Part shown: in pieces, positions 56,113 to 64,000 of the stretch | Layout of the letters: every line of letters starts with the position of its first letter | Position numbering within the stretch: the first letter of the stretch is position 1 | Assembly (NCBI RefSeq): GCF_004794105.1 | Contig: NZ_SRYR01000003.1 | Coordinates: 186,001-250,000 of the forward strand | Direction of reading: 5' to 3' | Length of the DNA stretch: 64,000 nt | Origin: Clostridium sartagoforme | Lineage (GTDB): Bacteria > Bacillota > Clostridia > Clostridiales > Clostridiaceae | Position numbers and translations under genes: made by a program | Notes under the pieces: model-generated | Told to the model about the DNA's origin: nothing | What the model saw: the letters and a program-made list of their open reading frames with translations, nothing else | Databases searched by the model: none

Positions 56113-56126
56113 TACAAAATATTGTA
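56113..56126 (+). promoter_or_regulatory. Candidate YhfZ operator
   Basis: TACAA-AATA-TTGTA is a symmetric site directly at the expected transcription start, a position fitting autorepression by the GntR-like YhfZ encoded next. Confidence 0.45.
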
Positions 56127-56146
56127 CATTGAAGCGAGGTGATAGA

Positions 56147-57073
56147 GTGGATGTTCAAAGTAAGCTGATGCAGAAGCTTGGAATAACTATTAATTCATTA
56201 GCGATAGAGTTTTTACAATTAAATGAAGGTGATAGAATAAAAACAGTTGCAGAGCTTGCAGAAACTTATGAAACAGCTAGGGGAACTATCCAGTCTGCCA
56301 TAAAGTTTTTAAAAGATCAAAATGCATTAACTTTAGAGTCAAGAGGACATTTAGGAACCTTTATTAAAGAAATAAACTATATAAGACTTTTAGAGTTAAC
56401 TGGAATTAAATCTTTAGTAGGCGTTATGCCACTTCCATATTCTAAGAGATATGAAGGGTTAGCTACTGGAATATGTAAATGCTTAAATGATAGTGGAGTT
56501 AATACTAATCTTGCTTTTATGAGAGGATCTAATCACAGATTAAAGGCATTAGAAGATGGCAGATATGATTTTGCAGTAACTTCAAGATTAACAGCTGACT
56601 TCTATTTAGAACAAAATAAAGATATTCAAATAATTAAAACCTTTGGAGATTTTAGTTATGTTAATGAGCATATTATGGTAGTTTCTAAGAAGTTCGATGG
56701 TATGTTTAAAAAAGGGACAAGAGTTGGAATAGATACATCATCTATAGATCAATTTATGTTGACAAAAACTTATTTTGAAGATTTAGAAGTTGAGTATGTT
56801 AATTTAAATTATAGTCAGTTTATAACAGCTCTTAAGGAAAATGAAATAGATGCTGCAATATGGAACTTAGATGATTTACAAGATAGACAAGATGATATTA
56901 AATTTATGCCATTAAACAGGGAAGAAAAGAATATAAAGGATACTGAAGCAGTAATAATAGCTAATAAAAGGAACTCTATAGTACCAGCACTTTTCTCTAG
57001 AGTTTTAGATATAGAAGATGTGAAGGAGTATCAAAGATTAGTTATGGAGAAAAAGATAATGCCTCAATACTAG
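56147..57073 (+). CDS. yhfZ: YhfZ-like transcriptional regulator
   Basis: A 308-aa regulator: an N-terminal winged HTH of GntR type (~15-70, with VAELAETYETARGTIQSAI) and a C-terminal effector domain of the periplasmic-binding-protein fold characteristic of YhfZ (~85-305, with GVMPLPYSKRYEGLATG). I start at GTG 56147, which has GAGGTGAT just upstream; TTG at 56129 has none. First gene of the yhf-type set and its probable local repressor. The ligand is unknown. Confidence 0.85.
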   Translation: MDVQSKLMQKLGITINSLAIEFLQLNEGDRIKTVAELAETYETARGTIQSAIKFLKDQNALTLESRGHLGTFIKEINYIRLLELTGIKSLVGVMPLPYSKRYEGLATGICKCLNDSGVNTNLAFMRGSNHRLKALEDGRYDFAVTSRLTADFYLEQNKDIQIIKTFGDFSYVNEHIMVVSKKFDGMFKKGTRVGIDTSSIDQFMLTKTYFEDLEVEYVNLNYSQFITALKENEIDAAIWNLDDLQDRQDDIKFMPLNREEKNIKDTEAVIIANKRNSIVPALFSRVLDIEDVKEYQRLVMEKKIMPQY

Positions 57074-57122
57074 GGGTATTTATTCAATGAAAGTACAAAA
57101 AAGTGTATATTGGAGGATAGGG

Positions 57123-57476
57123 ATGGAACTAGCAATAAGATTAAATATATTAAGGGATTCAGCATTATTATCAGAAGAAAATTATAATAAGATATTAGAA
57201 GTAATTAAATATTTTGATGAAGTTAAAAATATTAAACTTATGGAAGAAAATGCTTCAATGTTTATAACTCATTTATCTTCAGCTTTAGAGAGAATAGATA
57301 AAAATGAAACTGTTAATGACTTAGATCAAGTAGTTCTTGAATCTTTAAAACTTGAAGATAGCTACAATGATGCTGTAAGTATTGTAAAGGATTTAAAGGG
57401 TGTTTTAGGCGAAATACCAGATGAAGAAGTGAATTATATAATAATGCATATTTGCACATTGTTAAGTCAATCATAA
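57123..57476 (+). CDS. yhfY: YhfY-like PRD domain protein
   Basis: A 117-aa single PRD domain without any DNA-binding part. Two histidines (in FITHLSSAL and IIMHICTLL) sit where PRD phosphorylation sites are expected. In-frame ATG at 57087 exists, but GGAGG lies right before 57123, so I prefer that start. E. coli yhf includes a similar PRD-only protein (YhfY). It may respond to PTS state, though no PTS permease is part of this set. Confidence 0.8.
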   Translation: MELAIRLNILRDSALLSEENYNKILEVIKYFDEVKNIKLMEENASMFITHLSSALERIDKNETVNDLDQVVLESLKLEDSYNDAVSIVKDLKGVLGEIPDEEVNYIIMHICTLLSQS

Positions 57477-57606
57477 AATTTAAAGTAGCGTGTATAGAAA
57501 TTATAAGTATAAATACTAAAAAAATATAATAATTTTAAAATAAACTATATAAGTTAATAATTAAAGATTTTAAATATAAAATAATTTATAAATGGAGGAA
57601 AGAAAA

Positions 57607-57963
57607 ATGAAGAGAATAGTTATTGGTGGACAAATTGATAAGCAAAGAGTGGCTGACATTACAGCTAAAATTGCAGGAGACAAGGTTTCAATTGAAATAA
57701 AAAGCGATATTGAAGCAGCAATGGCAATTAAAACTGGAGCAGCAGATTTCTATTTAGGAGCATGTAATACTGGTGGTGGTGGAGCTTTAGCTATGGCAAT
57801 TGCTTTACTTGGTATGGGAGAGTGTGCAACTGTTTCAATGCCAGGAAATATTAAAAGTGAAGCAGAAATAAAGGCTGAAGTTGAAGCAGGAAAAAGAGCT
57901 TATGGATTTACAGCACAACATGCTGAAGAAGTTATACCAGTTATTCTTAAATATATTCTTTAA
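57607..57963 (+). CDS. yhfU: YhfU-like DUF2620 protein
   Basis: A 118-aa protein matching DUF2620/YhfU: MKRIVIGGQIDKQRV start, then GAADFYLGACNTGGGGALAM, a glycine-rich binding-like loop, and a C-terminal EEVIPVILKYIL. Starts at 57607 behind GGAGG. Function is unknown; it is the constant neighbour of the YhfT membrane protein, so it may be a cytosolic subunit or sensor for transport. Confidence 0.82.
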   Translation: MKRIVIGGQIDKQRVADITAKIAGDKVSIEIKSDIEAAMAIKTGAADFYLGACNTGGGGALAMAIALLGMGECATVSMPGNIKSEAEIKAEVEAGKRAYGFTAQHAEEVIPVILKYIL

Positions 57964-58093
57964 TATAAATTTTAAATTGCATAAGAGTAGATAGCTGTAG
58001 TTAATTTGTTAAAAGAGATTTAAATAAGCAATTAATAGGGTTAGTTATTTTATTAATTTAAATATTATTTATAAAATTTAGGAGGAATCATTT

Positions 58094-59380
58094 ATGCAAT
58101 ATGTAGTAATAGCGCTTTTAGGTGCACTAGCAGCAATTTTATCTAATACAGGTGTTGCTGTATTCAATGATGGTTTTAGAGCAATAGTTCCAGAGTACTT
58201 AGAAGGAAGAATGGACAAAAAGGCTTTAGCAGCAACTTCTTTTGCAATTAGCTTTGGATTAGTTATTGGTTTTGGTATTCCGGTTTCAATAGCTGCATCA
58301 ATTATTTTAATTCATAGTATCTTATTAGGTACTGATATCATTGGATCTTTCTGTCCAAGTGGTAAAAAAGGAATGGTTATTTCAGGAGTAGCAGGAGCTG
58401 CTTATGGTATTGGTATAGTTTATGGATTACAATTCGTAGTTGATTTATTTGCAAAGTTACCAGTTAACTTCTTAGAACCATTAAAGCAAGTTGGTACTCC
58501 AATTACAGTTGCTTTTGCAGTATTCCCAGCTTTAGTTGTTGCATATCAATTTGGAACAAAGAAAGGTTTTTTAACTGGATTAGTAGCATTATTAGTTAGA
58601 CAAATTACTGTTATTTATGGAACATTCTCTATAAATGGTATGAATATAAAATTAGATGCTGAAGGTATGGCTTTACTTGCAGGTATGATAATCATGATTA
58701 TATTTGCTGTTCAAGAAAAACCAGATCCAAATGCACCAAAGGTTGATTTAGCTGCAATATTTGCAGAAAGAGTAAAGAAGATTAAAAAGAACTTACCTAT
58801 ATTAGCATTAATGGGTGGATTAATTTCTGCTGCAACAAGCTTAAGCTTAGTAGCTGGTGATCCAATAAGTTTAAATCTTTTAGCAGAAGGTAAAAATACT
58901 GAAGCTGCTATGACTGCATTAGCAAGAGGAATAGGCTTTATCCCACTAGTAGCTACAACTGCAATTTCTACTGGAGTATATGCACCAGCTGGTATGACAT
59001 TTGTATTCGTTGCTGGATTCTTAATTGGAAACCCAATATTAGCATTCGTTGCAGGTGCTGCAATTATGGCATTAGAAGTTTACTTCCTAGATGGATTAGC
59101 TAAGCTTATGGACAAGTTCCCAGGAGTTAGAAAGTGCGGAGATAACATAAGAACTGCAATGAGTAAAGTGCTAGAAGTTGCATTATTAATAGGTGGTATG
59201 ATGGCTGCTCAAGCTATGGCACCAGGACTTGGATTATTCGCAGTAATCGGACTTTATGTATTAAACAAAACTTCAAAGAAACCAATAGTAGATATGGCAG
59301 TAGGTCCAGTTGGAGCAATTGGAGTAGGAATTTTAATTAACATATTATACTTAGTTGGACTATACGTACTTCCAGTCTAA
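58094..59380 (+). CDS. yhfT: YhfT-like polytopic membrane protein
   Basis: A 428-aa inner-membrane protein of ~10-12 hydrophobic segments, DUF2619/YhfT-like: QYVVIALLGALAAILSNTG start, and repeated Gly-rich membrane segments (GAAYGIGIVYG). It lacks known transporter signatures but has the size of a permease. Behind AGGAGG. It would be the transporter of the yhf pathway. A palindromic family A repeat follows before php. Confidence 0.82.
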   Translation: MQYVVIALLGALAAILSNTGVAVFNDGFRAIVPEYLEGRMDKKALAATSFAISFGLVIGFGIPVSIAASIILIHSILLGTDIIGSFCPSGKKGMVISGVAGAAYGIGIVYGLQFVVDLFAKLPVNFLEPLKQVGTPITVAFAVFPALVVAYQFGTKKGFLTGLVALLVRQITVIYGTFSINGMNIKLDAEGMALLAGMIIMIIFAVQEKPDPNAPKVDLAAIFAERVKKIKKNLPILALMGGLISAATSLSLVAGDPISLNLLAEGKNTEAAMTALARGIGFIPLVATTAISTGVYAPAGMTFVFVAGFLIGNPILAFVAGAAIMALEVYFLDGLAKLMDKFPGVRKCGDNIRTAMSKVLEVALLIGGMMAAQAMAPGLGLFAVIGLYVLNKTSKKPIVDMAVGPVGAIGVGILINILYLVGLYVLPV

Positions 59381-59417
59381 AATACATTTTTCTGTACATT
59401 CATTTATCTAAATAGAT

Positions 59418-59499
59418 GGTGCTGTCGTACAATGAAAAATTAAGAATGAATAATGAAAAATCAATAATTCTTAATTTGGGCTGTTTGTGCGACAGCACC
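59418..59499. repeat. Full-length family A palindromic element (82 bp, MITE-like)
   Basis: Terminal arms GGTGCTGTCG (59418-59427) and CGACAGCACC (59490-59499), plus inner arms AATTAAGAAT (59438-59447) and ATTCTTAATT (59467-59476). It lies between yhfT and php. Left half recurs at 30537; right end resembles 17568-17590. Confidence 0.85.
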
Positions 59500-59549
59500 G
59501 TCCTTTAGGAAAATAATAATAAAATATGGCAATAAGGAGGGATGTTTAT

Positions 59550-60425
59550 ATGGAAAGAGAGATAATTTATGCCCACGAGCATGTAACTATAGATTTATCT
59601 GGAGTAAAAAAAGATGCAGATTGTTTCTTAAACAATAAGAATCAAACTATTGAAGAGTTTAAAGCTTTAAGAAGTAAGGGAGTTTCTACTATTATAGATG
59701 TTACTAATAGAGGAATGGGTAGAAGCACGGAATATGTTAGGGAAGTTATTAAAGAAACAGGTATAAATATTCTTCAAGCAACAGGATATTATAAAGAGCC
59801 ATTTTTACCTGAAGAAGTATATAAATTAGATACTAAGGAAATGGCTAAAATCTTAACAGATGAAATTGTTATTGGAATAGATGGGACTAATACAAAGGCT
59901 GAAGTTATAGGAGAAATAGGAACTAGCTTAAATAAAGTTGAAGAAATGGAGCTTAAGGTTTTTGAAGCGTCTTCAAGGGCTCATATAGAAACTGGAAAAC
60001 CAATAATTACTCATACTACTTTAGGAAAGCTTGGACTTGAACAAATTGAAATATTTAAAAAGTTTAATGTAAATTTATCTAAGGTAACTCTTAGCCATAT
60101 AGATTTAAGTGGAGACTTAGATTATATGATTAGATTACTTGATACAGGAGTTAATATTGCCTTTGATACAATAGGGAAAAATAATTATCAACCAGATGAA
60201 GATAGAGCAAAATGGTTAAAAGAATTATGTGATAGAGGATATAGCAATCAAATAGTTATGTCTATGGATATTACTAGAAAATCACATTTTAAAGAGAATG
60301 GTGGACTTGGCTATAGTTATTTAATAGATAACTTTTTACCAAGATTATATGAAAAAGAAATTTCTAACAAGCATATAGAAAACATGCTAGTTAATAATAT
60401 AAAAAATATTTATAACCTGAAGTAG
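59550..60425 (+). CDS. php: Phosphotriesterase homology protein (PHP)
   Basis: A 291-aa amidohydrolase-fold metalloenzyme. His9-Glu-His11 (YAHEH) is the strand-1 metal motif; Glu122 (GEIG) is in the bridging-ligand position, as in E. coli PHP where a Glu replaces the carboxylated Lys of phosphotriesterases; THTT, SHIDL and MDITRKSH supply later ligands (His, His, Asp). I start at 59550 behind AAGGAGG; an earlier in-frame ATG (59526) covers that site. Its substrate is unknown, probably a phosphate ester or lactone of the yhf pathway. Confidence 0.88.
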   Translation: MEREIIYAHEHVTIDLSGVKKDADCFLNNKNQTIEEFKALRSKGVSTIIDVTNRGMGRSTEYVREVIKETGINILQATGYYKEPFLPEEVYKLDTKEMAKILTDEIVIGIDGTNTKAEVIGEIGTSLNKVEEMELKVFEASSRAHIETGKPIITHTTLGKLGLEQIEIFKKFNVNLSKVTLSHIDLSGDLDYMIRLLDTGVNIAFDTIGKNNYQPDEDRAKWLKELCDRGYSNQIVMSMDITRKSHFKENGGLGYSYLIDNFLPRLYEKEISNKHIENMLVNNIKNIYNLK

Positions 60426-60435
60426 GAGGAAAGTT

Positions 60436-61539
60436 ATGAAGACATACCCATTGCACTCAATAAGTTTAGAAGAAGCAAAAAAGTTGCAATTTAAAATAAT
60501 AGATACAATAACGAAGCATTTTGATGGCAGAGAAGTTTTATCTCTAGGAGACTTAGGTGTAGTTAAGGGATTAAATAAACCAACCTACACAAAGAAGGTT
60601 GAAAGTGTTTTTGCAGAAGTTTTTGATGCTGAAGCAGCAATACTAGTAAGGGGAGCAGGAACTGGTGCTATAAGATGGGGACTAATTAGCTTTATGAAAA
60701 GTGGAGACACTATTTTAGTTCATGATGCACCAATTTATCCAACTTCAAAGGTTACTATAGAAACTATGGGACTTAATATAGTTACAGCTAACTTTAATGA
60801 TATAGAAGATATTAAAGAAGTAATTTCTAAACATCCAGAAATAAAGGGTGCTTTAGTTCAAAATACTAGACAAAAGATAGATGATTCTTATGAGTTTGAA
60901 GAAGTAATTACTACTATAAAAGAAGCAAATGAAAATATAAGAATAGTTACAGATGATAATTATGCAGCTCTTAAGGTTAAGAAAATCGGAAATCAATGTG
61001 GAGCTGATCTTGGAAGCTTTTCTTGCTTTAAAGTATTAGGACCAGAAGGTGTTGGAGTTTTAATAGGAAAGAAAGATTTAATAGATAAGGTTTATTCTTT
61101 AAATTATTCTGGTGGAAGTCAAGTACAAGGACATGAAGCTATGGAAGCTTTAAGAGGATTAATTTATGCACCAGTTTCTTTAGCAATTCAATCAGAAGTT
61201 AATGAAGAGTTAGTTGCTAGACTTAAGAGTGGAGAAATTCCAGAAATTAAGGATGCTTTCTTAGCAAATGCTCAATCTAAGGTATTATTGGTAGAGTTTA
61301 ATGAAAATATTGCTGAGGAAATTTTAGAATTGACTACTAAATATGGTGCTGCATCTCACCCAGTAGGTTCTGAATCTAAGTATGAGTTTGTACCAATGAT
61401 GTATAGAGTTTCTGGAACCTTTAGAGCGGCAGATCCAACTCTTGAAAAAAGAATGATTAGAATAAATCCAATGAGAAGTGGTGCAGATACAATTATAAGA
61501 ATTTTAAAAAGTGCAATAGAGGAAGTAAAAAGTAAATAG
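60436..61539 (+). CDS. yhfS: YhfS-like fold-type I PLP-dependent enzyme
   Basis: A 367-aa PLP enzyme of aminotransferase/desulfurase-like fold. The lysine expected to bind PLP is Lys199 in SCFKVLGPEG; AILVRGAGTGAIRWG and RIVTDDNYAAL carry the phosphate and ring-binding residues. Length and motif set fit YhfS. AGGAGG precedes the ATG, 10 bases after php. Likely acts on an amino acid or an amino-sugar phosphate-derived intermediate, unproven. Confidence 0.82.
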   Translation: MKTYPLHSISLEEAKKLQFKIIDTITKHFDGREVLSLGDLGVVKGLNKPTYTKKVESVFAEVFDAEAAILVRGAGTGAIRWGLISFMKSGDTILVHDAPIYPTSKVTIETMGLNIVTANFNDIEDIKEVISKHPEIKGALVQNTRQKIDDSYEFEEVITTIKEANENIRIVTDDNYAALKVKKIGNQCGADLGSFSCFKVLGPEGVGVLIGKKDLIDKVYSLNYSGGSQVQGHEAMEALRGLIYAPVSLAIQSEVNEELVARLKSGEIPEIKDAFLANAQSKVLLVEFNENIAEEILELTTKYGAASHPVGSESKYEFVPMMYRVSGTFRAADPTLEKRMIRINPMRSGADTIIRILKSAIEEVKSK

Positions 61540-61550
61540 GGGGAGTAGAT

Positions 61551-62717
61551 ATGTTTCTTGAAAAAACTGTAGAAAGAAATAAAGAATTAGTTCAAGCTGC
61601 ATTTAAGCTCCATAAAGAAGGATTAATTTTACCAGATACTTATGTTGTAGATTTAGATACATTAGTTGACAATGCTAGAAAGATAAAAGAGGAAGCAGAT
61701 AAATATGGGATTAAGCTGTATTTTATGACTAAGCAAATAGGAAGAAATCCTGTTATTTCAAAAGAGTTTATGAAGCTTGGTTATGATGGAGCAGTAGTAG
61801 TAGATTTCAAAGAAGCTGAAGTAATGATTAATAATGATATTAAAATTGGGCATGTTGGACATTTAGTTCAAATCCCAAAGGCTTTAGTAGAAAAGGTAGT
61901 TAAATCAAAACCAGATTATATAACTGTTTATACAATAGAAAAAGCTAAAGAAATTAATGAAGCTTGTGAGAAACTTGGTATTAAGCAAAATATTATGTTA
62001 AGAGTACTTGGAGAAAATGACAATTTATATTCAGGACAATATGGTGGGTTTAAATTAGAAGAACTTAAGGAAATAGGAAGAGAATTATTAAAGCTAAAGA
62101 ATTTAAATATTGCTGGAATCGCATCTTTTCCATGTTTCTTATATGATGAAGCAAGTAACGAAATTAAAAGAACTAGAAATATAGACACAATAAAAGAAGC
62201 AAAAACAATACTGGAAAAGGAATTTGATATAAAGATAGAGCAGCTTAATATGCCTTCAGCTACTTGCGTAAACTCTATAAAGAAAATTAGTGAAGAAGGT
62301 GGAACTCATGGAGAACCAGGGCATGGTTTAACCGGAACAACACCTTATCATAAAGCAAATGATGCTGAAGAAATACCAGCAATGGTTTATGTAACAGAAG
62401 TATCCCATAACTTATTAGATAAAGGATATTGTTATGGTGGAGGTCACTATAGAAGATCTCATGTGGAAAATGCTTTAGTAGGGGAATCTATTGAGAACTA
62501 CAAAATGGTTAAAGTAACTCCACCTACAGATGAAAGCATAGATTATCACTTTGAGTTATCAGAGAACTGCAATGTTTCTGATACAGTAGTTATGGCTTTT
62601 AGAACACAAATATTTGTTACTAGAAGTAATGTTGCCTTAGTTAAGGGAATTAATAAAGGGGAACCTGAAATAATTGGAGTCTATGACTCTCAAGGAATAG
62701 AGACTAAAGCTATATAG
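61551..62717 (+). CDS. yhfX: YhfX-like fold-type III PLP enzyme (alanine racemase-like)
   Basis: A 388-aa PLP enzyme with an alanine racemase-type barrel, Lys61 (YFMTKQIGRNP) as the likely Schiff base lysine, and a Ser/Gly-rich phosphate-binding region further on (GGTHGEPGHGLTGTTP). Relatives include amino acid racemases and decarboxylases. GGGGGAG precedes the start, 11 bases after yhfS. Partner of YhfS in the same pathway, as in E. coli. Confidence 0.83.
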   Translation: MFLEKTVERNKELVQAAFKLHKEGLILPDTYVVDLDTLVDNARKIKEEADKYGIKLYFMTKQIGRNPVISKEFMKLGYDGAVVVDFKEAEVMINNDIKIGHVGHLVQIPKALVEKVVKSKPDYITVYTIEKAKEINEACEKLGIKQNIMLRVLGENDNLYSGQYGGFKLEELKEIGRELLKLKNLNIAGIASFPCFLYDEASNEIKRTRNIDTIKEAKTILEKEFDIKIEQLNMPSATCVNSIKKISEEGGTHGEPGHGLTGTTPYHKANDAEEIPAMVYVTEVSHNLLDKGYCYGGGHYRRSHVENALVGESIENYKMVKVTPPTDESIDYHFELSENCNVSDTVVMAFRTQIFVTRSNVALVKGINKGEPEIIGVYDSQGIETKAI

Positions 62718-62981
62718 GTAAGAATTACTAAAATAAAAATAAATATAAACTAGTTTTTGAAGATACTTTATTAAAAGAAATGGATGCAAGAGGTTGGGAT
62801 AGGCTAACAGTTTGTTGAAGTTTCTTTTTATTTATAATTTTATGATTCTCTGAGATGTAAAAATTAAATTTCTAATTTTTGTAATTAATTAGGATGTAAG
62901 ATTTAGAAATCTAAACTTATTGTTTTATGAAATTAAACCTTGAAGAGTATTAAAAAACTAAAAATAAAGGAGGTTTTTATA

Positions 62982-64000
62982 ATGAAAAAATTTATAGTAA
63001 TAGTTCTTGATGGTTTTGGTATAGGTGAAATGGATGATGTTAAGGTGACAAGGCCACAGGACATAAATTCAAATACATGTCTTCATATTTTAGAAAGAAG
63101 AAAAGATTTAAAATTACCTGTTTTAGAAAAGCTAGGTTTAATGAATATATTAGGAGAAGAAATCAACGAAATGAAGGTAAATCCAAAGGCTACTTATGGT
63201 AAGGCTAATTTGACACACTTTGGAGCTGATACTTTCTTTGGACACCAAGAAATAATGGGGACAAAGCCTAAGATGCCTTTTAGAGAACCTATTAAAAATA
63301 AAATAGATGAAATTTATAAGGCGATAAAAGATGCAGGATATAAGGTAGAATACAAAAAAGGAAAGAAAGAAAAATATCTTGTAGTAGAAGATGCTCTTAC
63401 TATTGCTGATAATATAGAATGTGATTTAGGACAAGCATTTAATATAACATCAGCTTTAGATTTAATTCCTTTTAGCAAGGTTCTAGAAGTAGGTCATATA
63501 GTAAGATCTATTGCCACAGTACCAAGAGTAATTACTTTTGGAGGCAAAGGCATTACTTTAGAAGATATATTAAATGCTGAAGAAGAAAAAGAAGGTGGAT
63601 ATATAGGTATAAATGCTCCTAAGTCAGGGGTTTATGATAATGGTTATGAATGTATTCACTTAGGCTATGGAGTTAACCCAAAAACTCAAGTATCAACTAT
63701 TTTATCAGAAGAAAATATACCAGTTTATTTACTGGGTAAGGTAGCAGATGTAGTTATAAATGAAAAAGGAACAAGCATACCTATGGTAGATACAGAAAAG
63801 GTACTTGAAAGAACAATTGAAATCTCTAAAGTAGTAGAGAATGGCTTCATATGTTGCAATGTTCAAGAAACAGATTTATCAGGACATGCTGAAAATGTAG
63901 ATAGATATGCTGAAAAATTAGAAATTGCTGATAGATTAATTGGAGAGCTTACAGATACTATTCATGGTGATGATATTTTATTAGTTATGGCTGACCATGG
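62982..64000 (+). CDS. yhfW: YhfW-like phosphopentomutase-type metalloenzyme (3' end outside window)
   Basis: The last gene starts at ATG 62982 behind AAAGGAGG and is open to base 64000 (339 full codons), so it is truncated by the window. Translation gives MKKFIVIVLDGFGIGEMDD, the alkaline phosphatase-superfamily metal start (Asp10), FGHQEIMGT, a TDLSGHAENVDRYAEKL segment (Asp/His metal ligands) and MADHG near the edge. These are phosphopentomutase motifs, as in YhfW. It follows a 264-base gap in which I see no gene. Confidence 0.85.
   Translation, partial: MKKFIVIVLDGFGIGEMDDVKVTRPQDINSNTCLHILERRKDLKLPVLEKLGLMNILGEEINEMKVNPKATYGKANLTHFGADTFFGHQEIMGTKPKMPFREPIKNKIDEIYKAIKDAGYKVEYKKGKKEKYLVVEDALTIADNIECDLGQAFNITSALDLIPFSKVLEVGHIVRSIATVPRVITFGGKGITLEDILNAEEEKEGGYIGINAPKSGVYDNGYECIHLGYGVNPKTQVSTILSEENIPVYLLGKVADVVINEKGTSIPMVDTEKVLERTIEISKVVENGFICCNVQETDLSGHAENVDRYAEKLEIADRLIGELTDTIHGDDILLVMADH

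Overview
The window looks like chromosomal DNA of a gut-associated Clostridium (sensu stricto). It is strongly AT-rich, uses ATG/TTG/GTG starts behind AGGAGG-type ribosome sites, has many T-tailed hairpin terminators, and codes for LPXTG surface glycosidases, several PTS sugar operons and BglG-type antitermination. Species cannot be fixed from sequence alone. No rRNA, tRNA, CRISPR array, phage or transposase gene was seen.

Layout. 1-12.1 kb: three consecutive sortase-anchored surface glycosidases for host glycans (a C-terminal fragment of a glycosidase-like protein, a GH29 alpha-L-fucosidase and a GH2 beta-galactosidase), all with FIVAR repeats and Asn/Gly-rich wall linkers. 12.3-16.6 kb: a Ula-type PTS operon (PRD regulator with built-in EIIA, IIB, IIC, SIS protein). 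17.0-24.6 kb: an orphan membrane protein, a divergent Mga-like regulator, and an amino-sugar-type cluster (PTS IICB, a fumarase/adenylosuccinate-lyase family enzyme, a HAD phosphatase, a NagA-like deacetylase). 24.8-29.7 kb: a classical beta-glucoside bgl operon with two RAT/terminator leaders. 30.0-30.5 kb: a DUF1659/DUF2922 pair.

31.1-54.4 kb holds three neighbouring polysaccharide systems. The first (31.1-39.0 kb) pairs a triple-NodB protein, a PilZ-fused hyaluronan-synthase-like glycosyltransferase, a pseudo-deacetylase and a GH18-like hydrolase. The second (39.7-44.6 kb) resembles the c-di-GMP-controlled YdaKLMN/Pss exopolysaccharide systems: a degenerate GGDEF protein that keeps an RxxD I-site, a small membrane protein, a GT2 synthase and a BcsB-like protein. 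The third (45.0-54.4 kb) is a Wzx/Wzy capsule locus with a tyrosine kinase pair, split Alg13/Alg14-like subunits, several glycosyltransferases, a TupA-like ATP-grasp protein, flippase and polymerase. Both synthase systems carry c-di-GMP-receptor folds, so I infer second-messenger control.

54.6-56.0 kb: an internalin-like LRR wall protein. 56.1-64.0 kb: a gene set matching the poorly understood Escherichia coli yhf cluster (YhfZ, YhfY, YhfU, YhfT, Php, YhfS, YhfX, YhfW), the last gene running off the window. Intergenic regions carry several families of short palindromic repeats, some of which also look like terminators.

The strongest candidates for undescribed biology are the PilZ-fused synthase/deacetylase system, the yhf-type pathway, and the lyase-containing amino-sugar operon.
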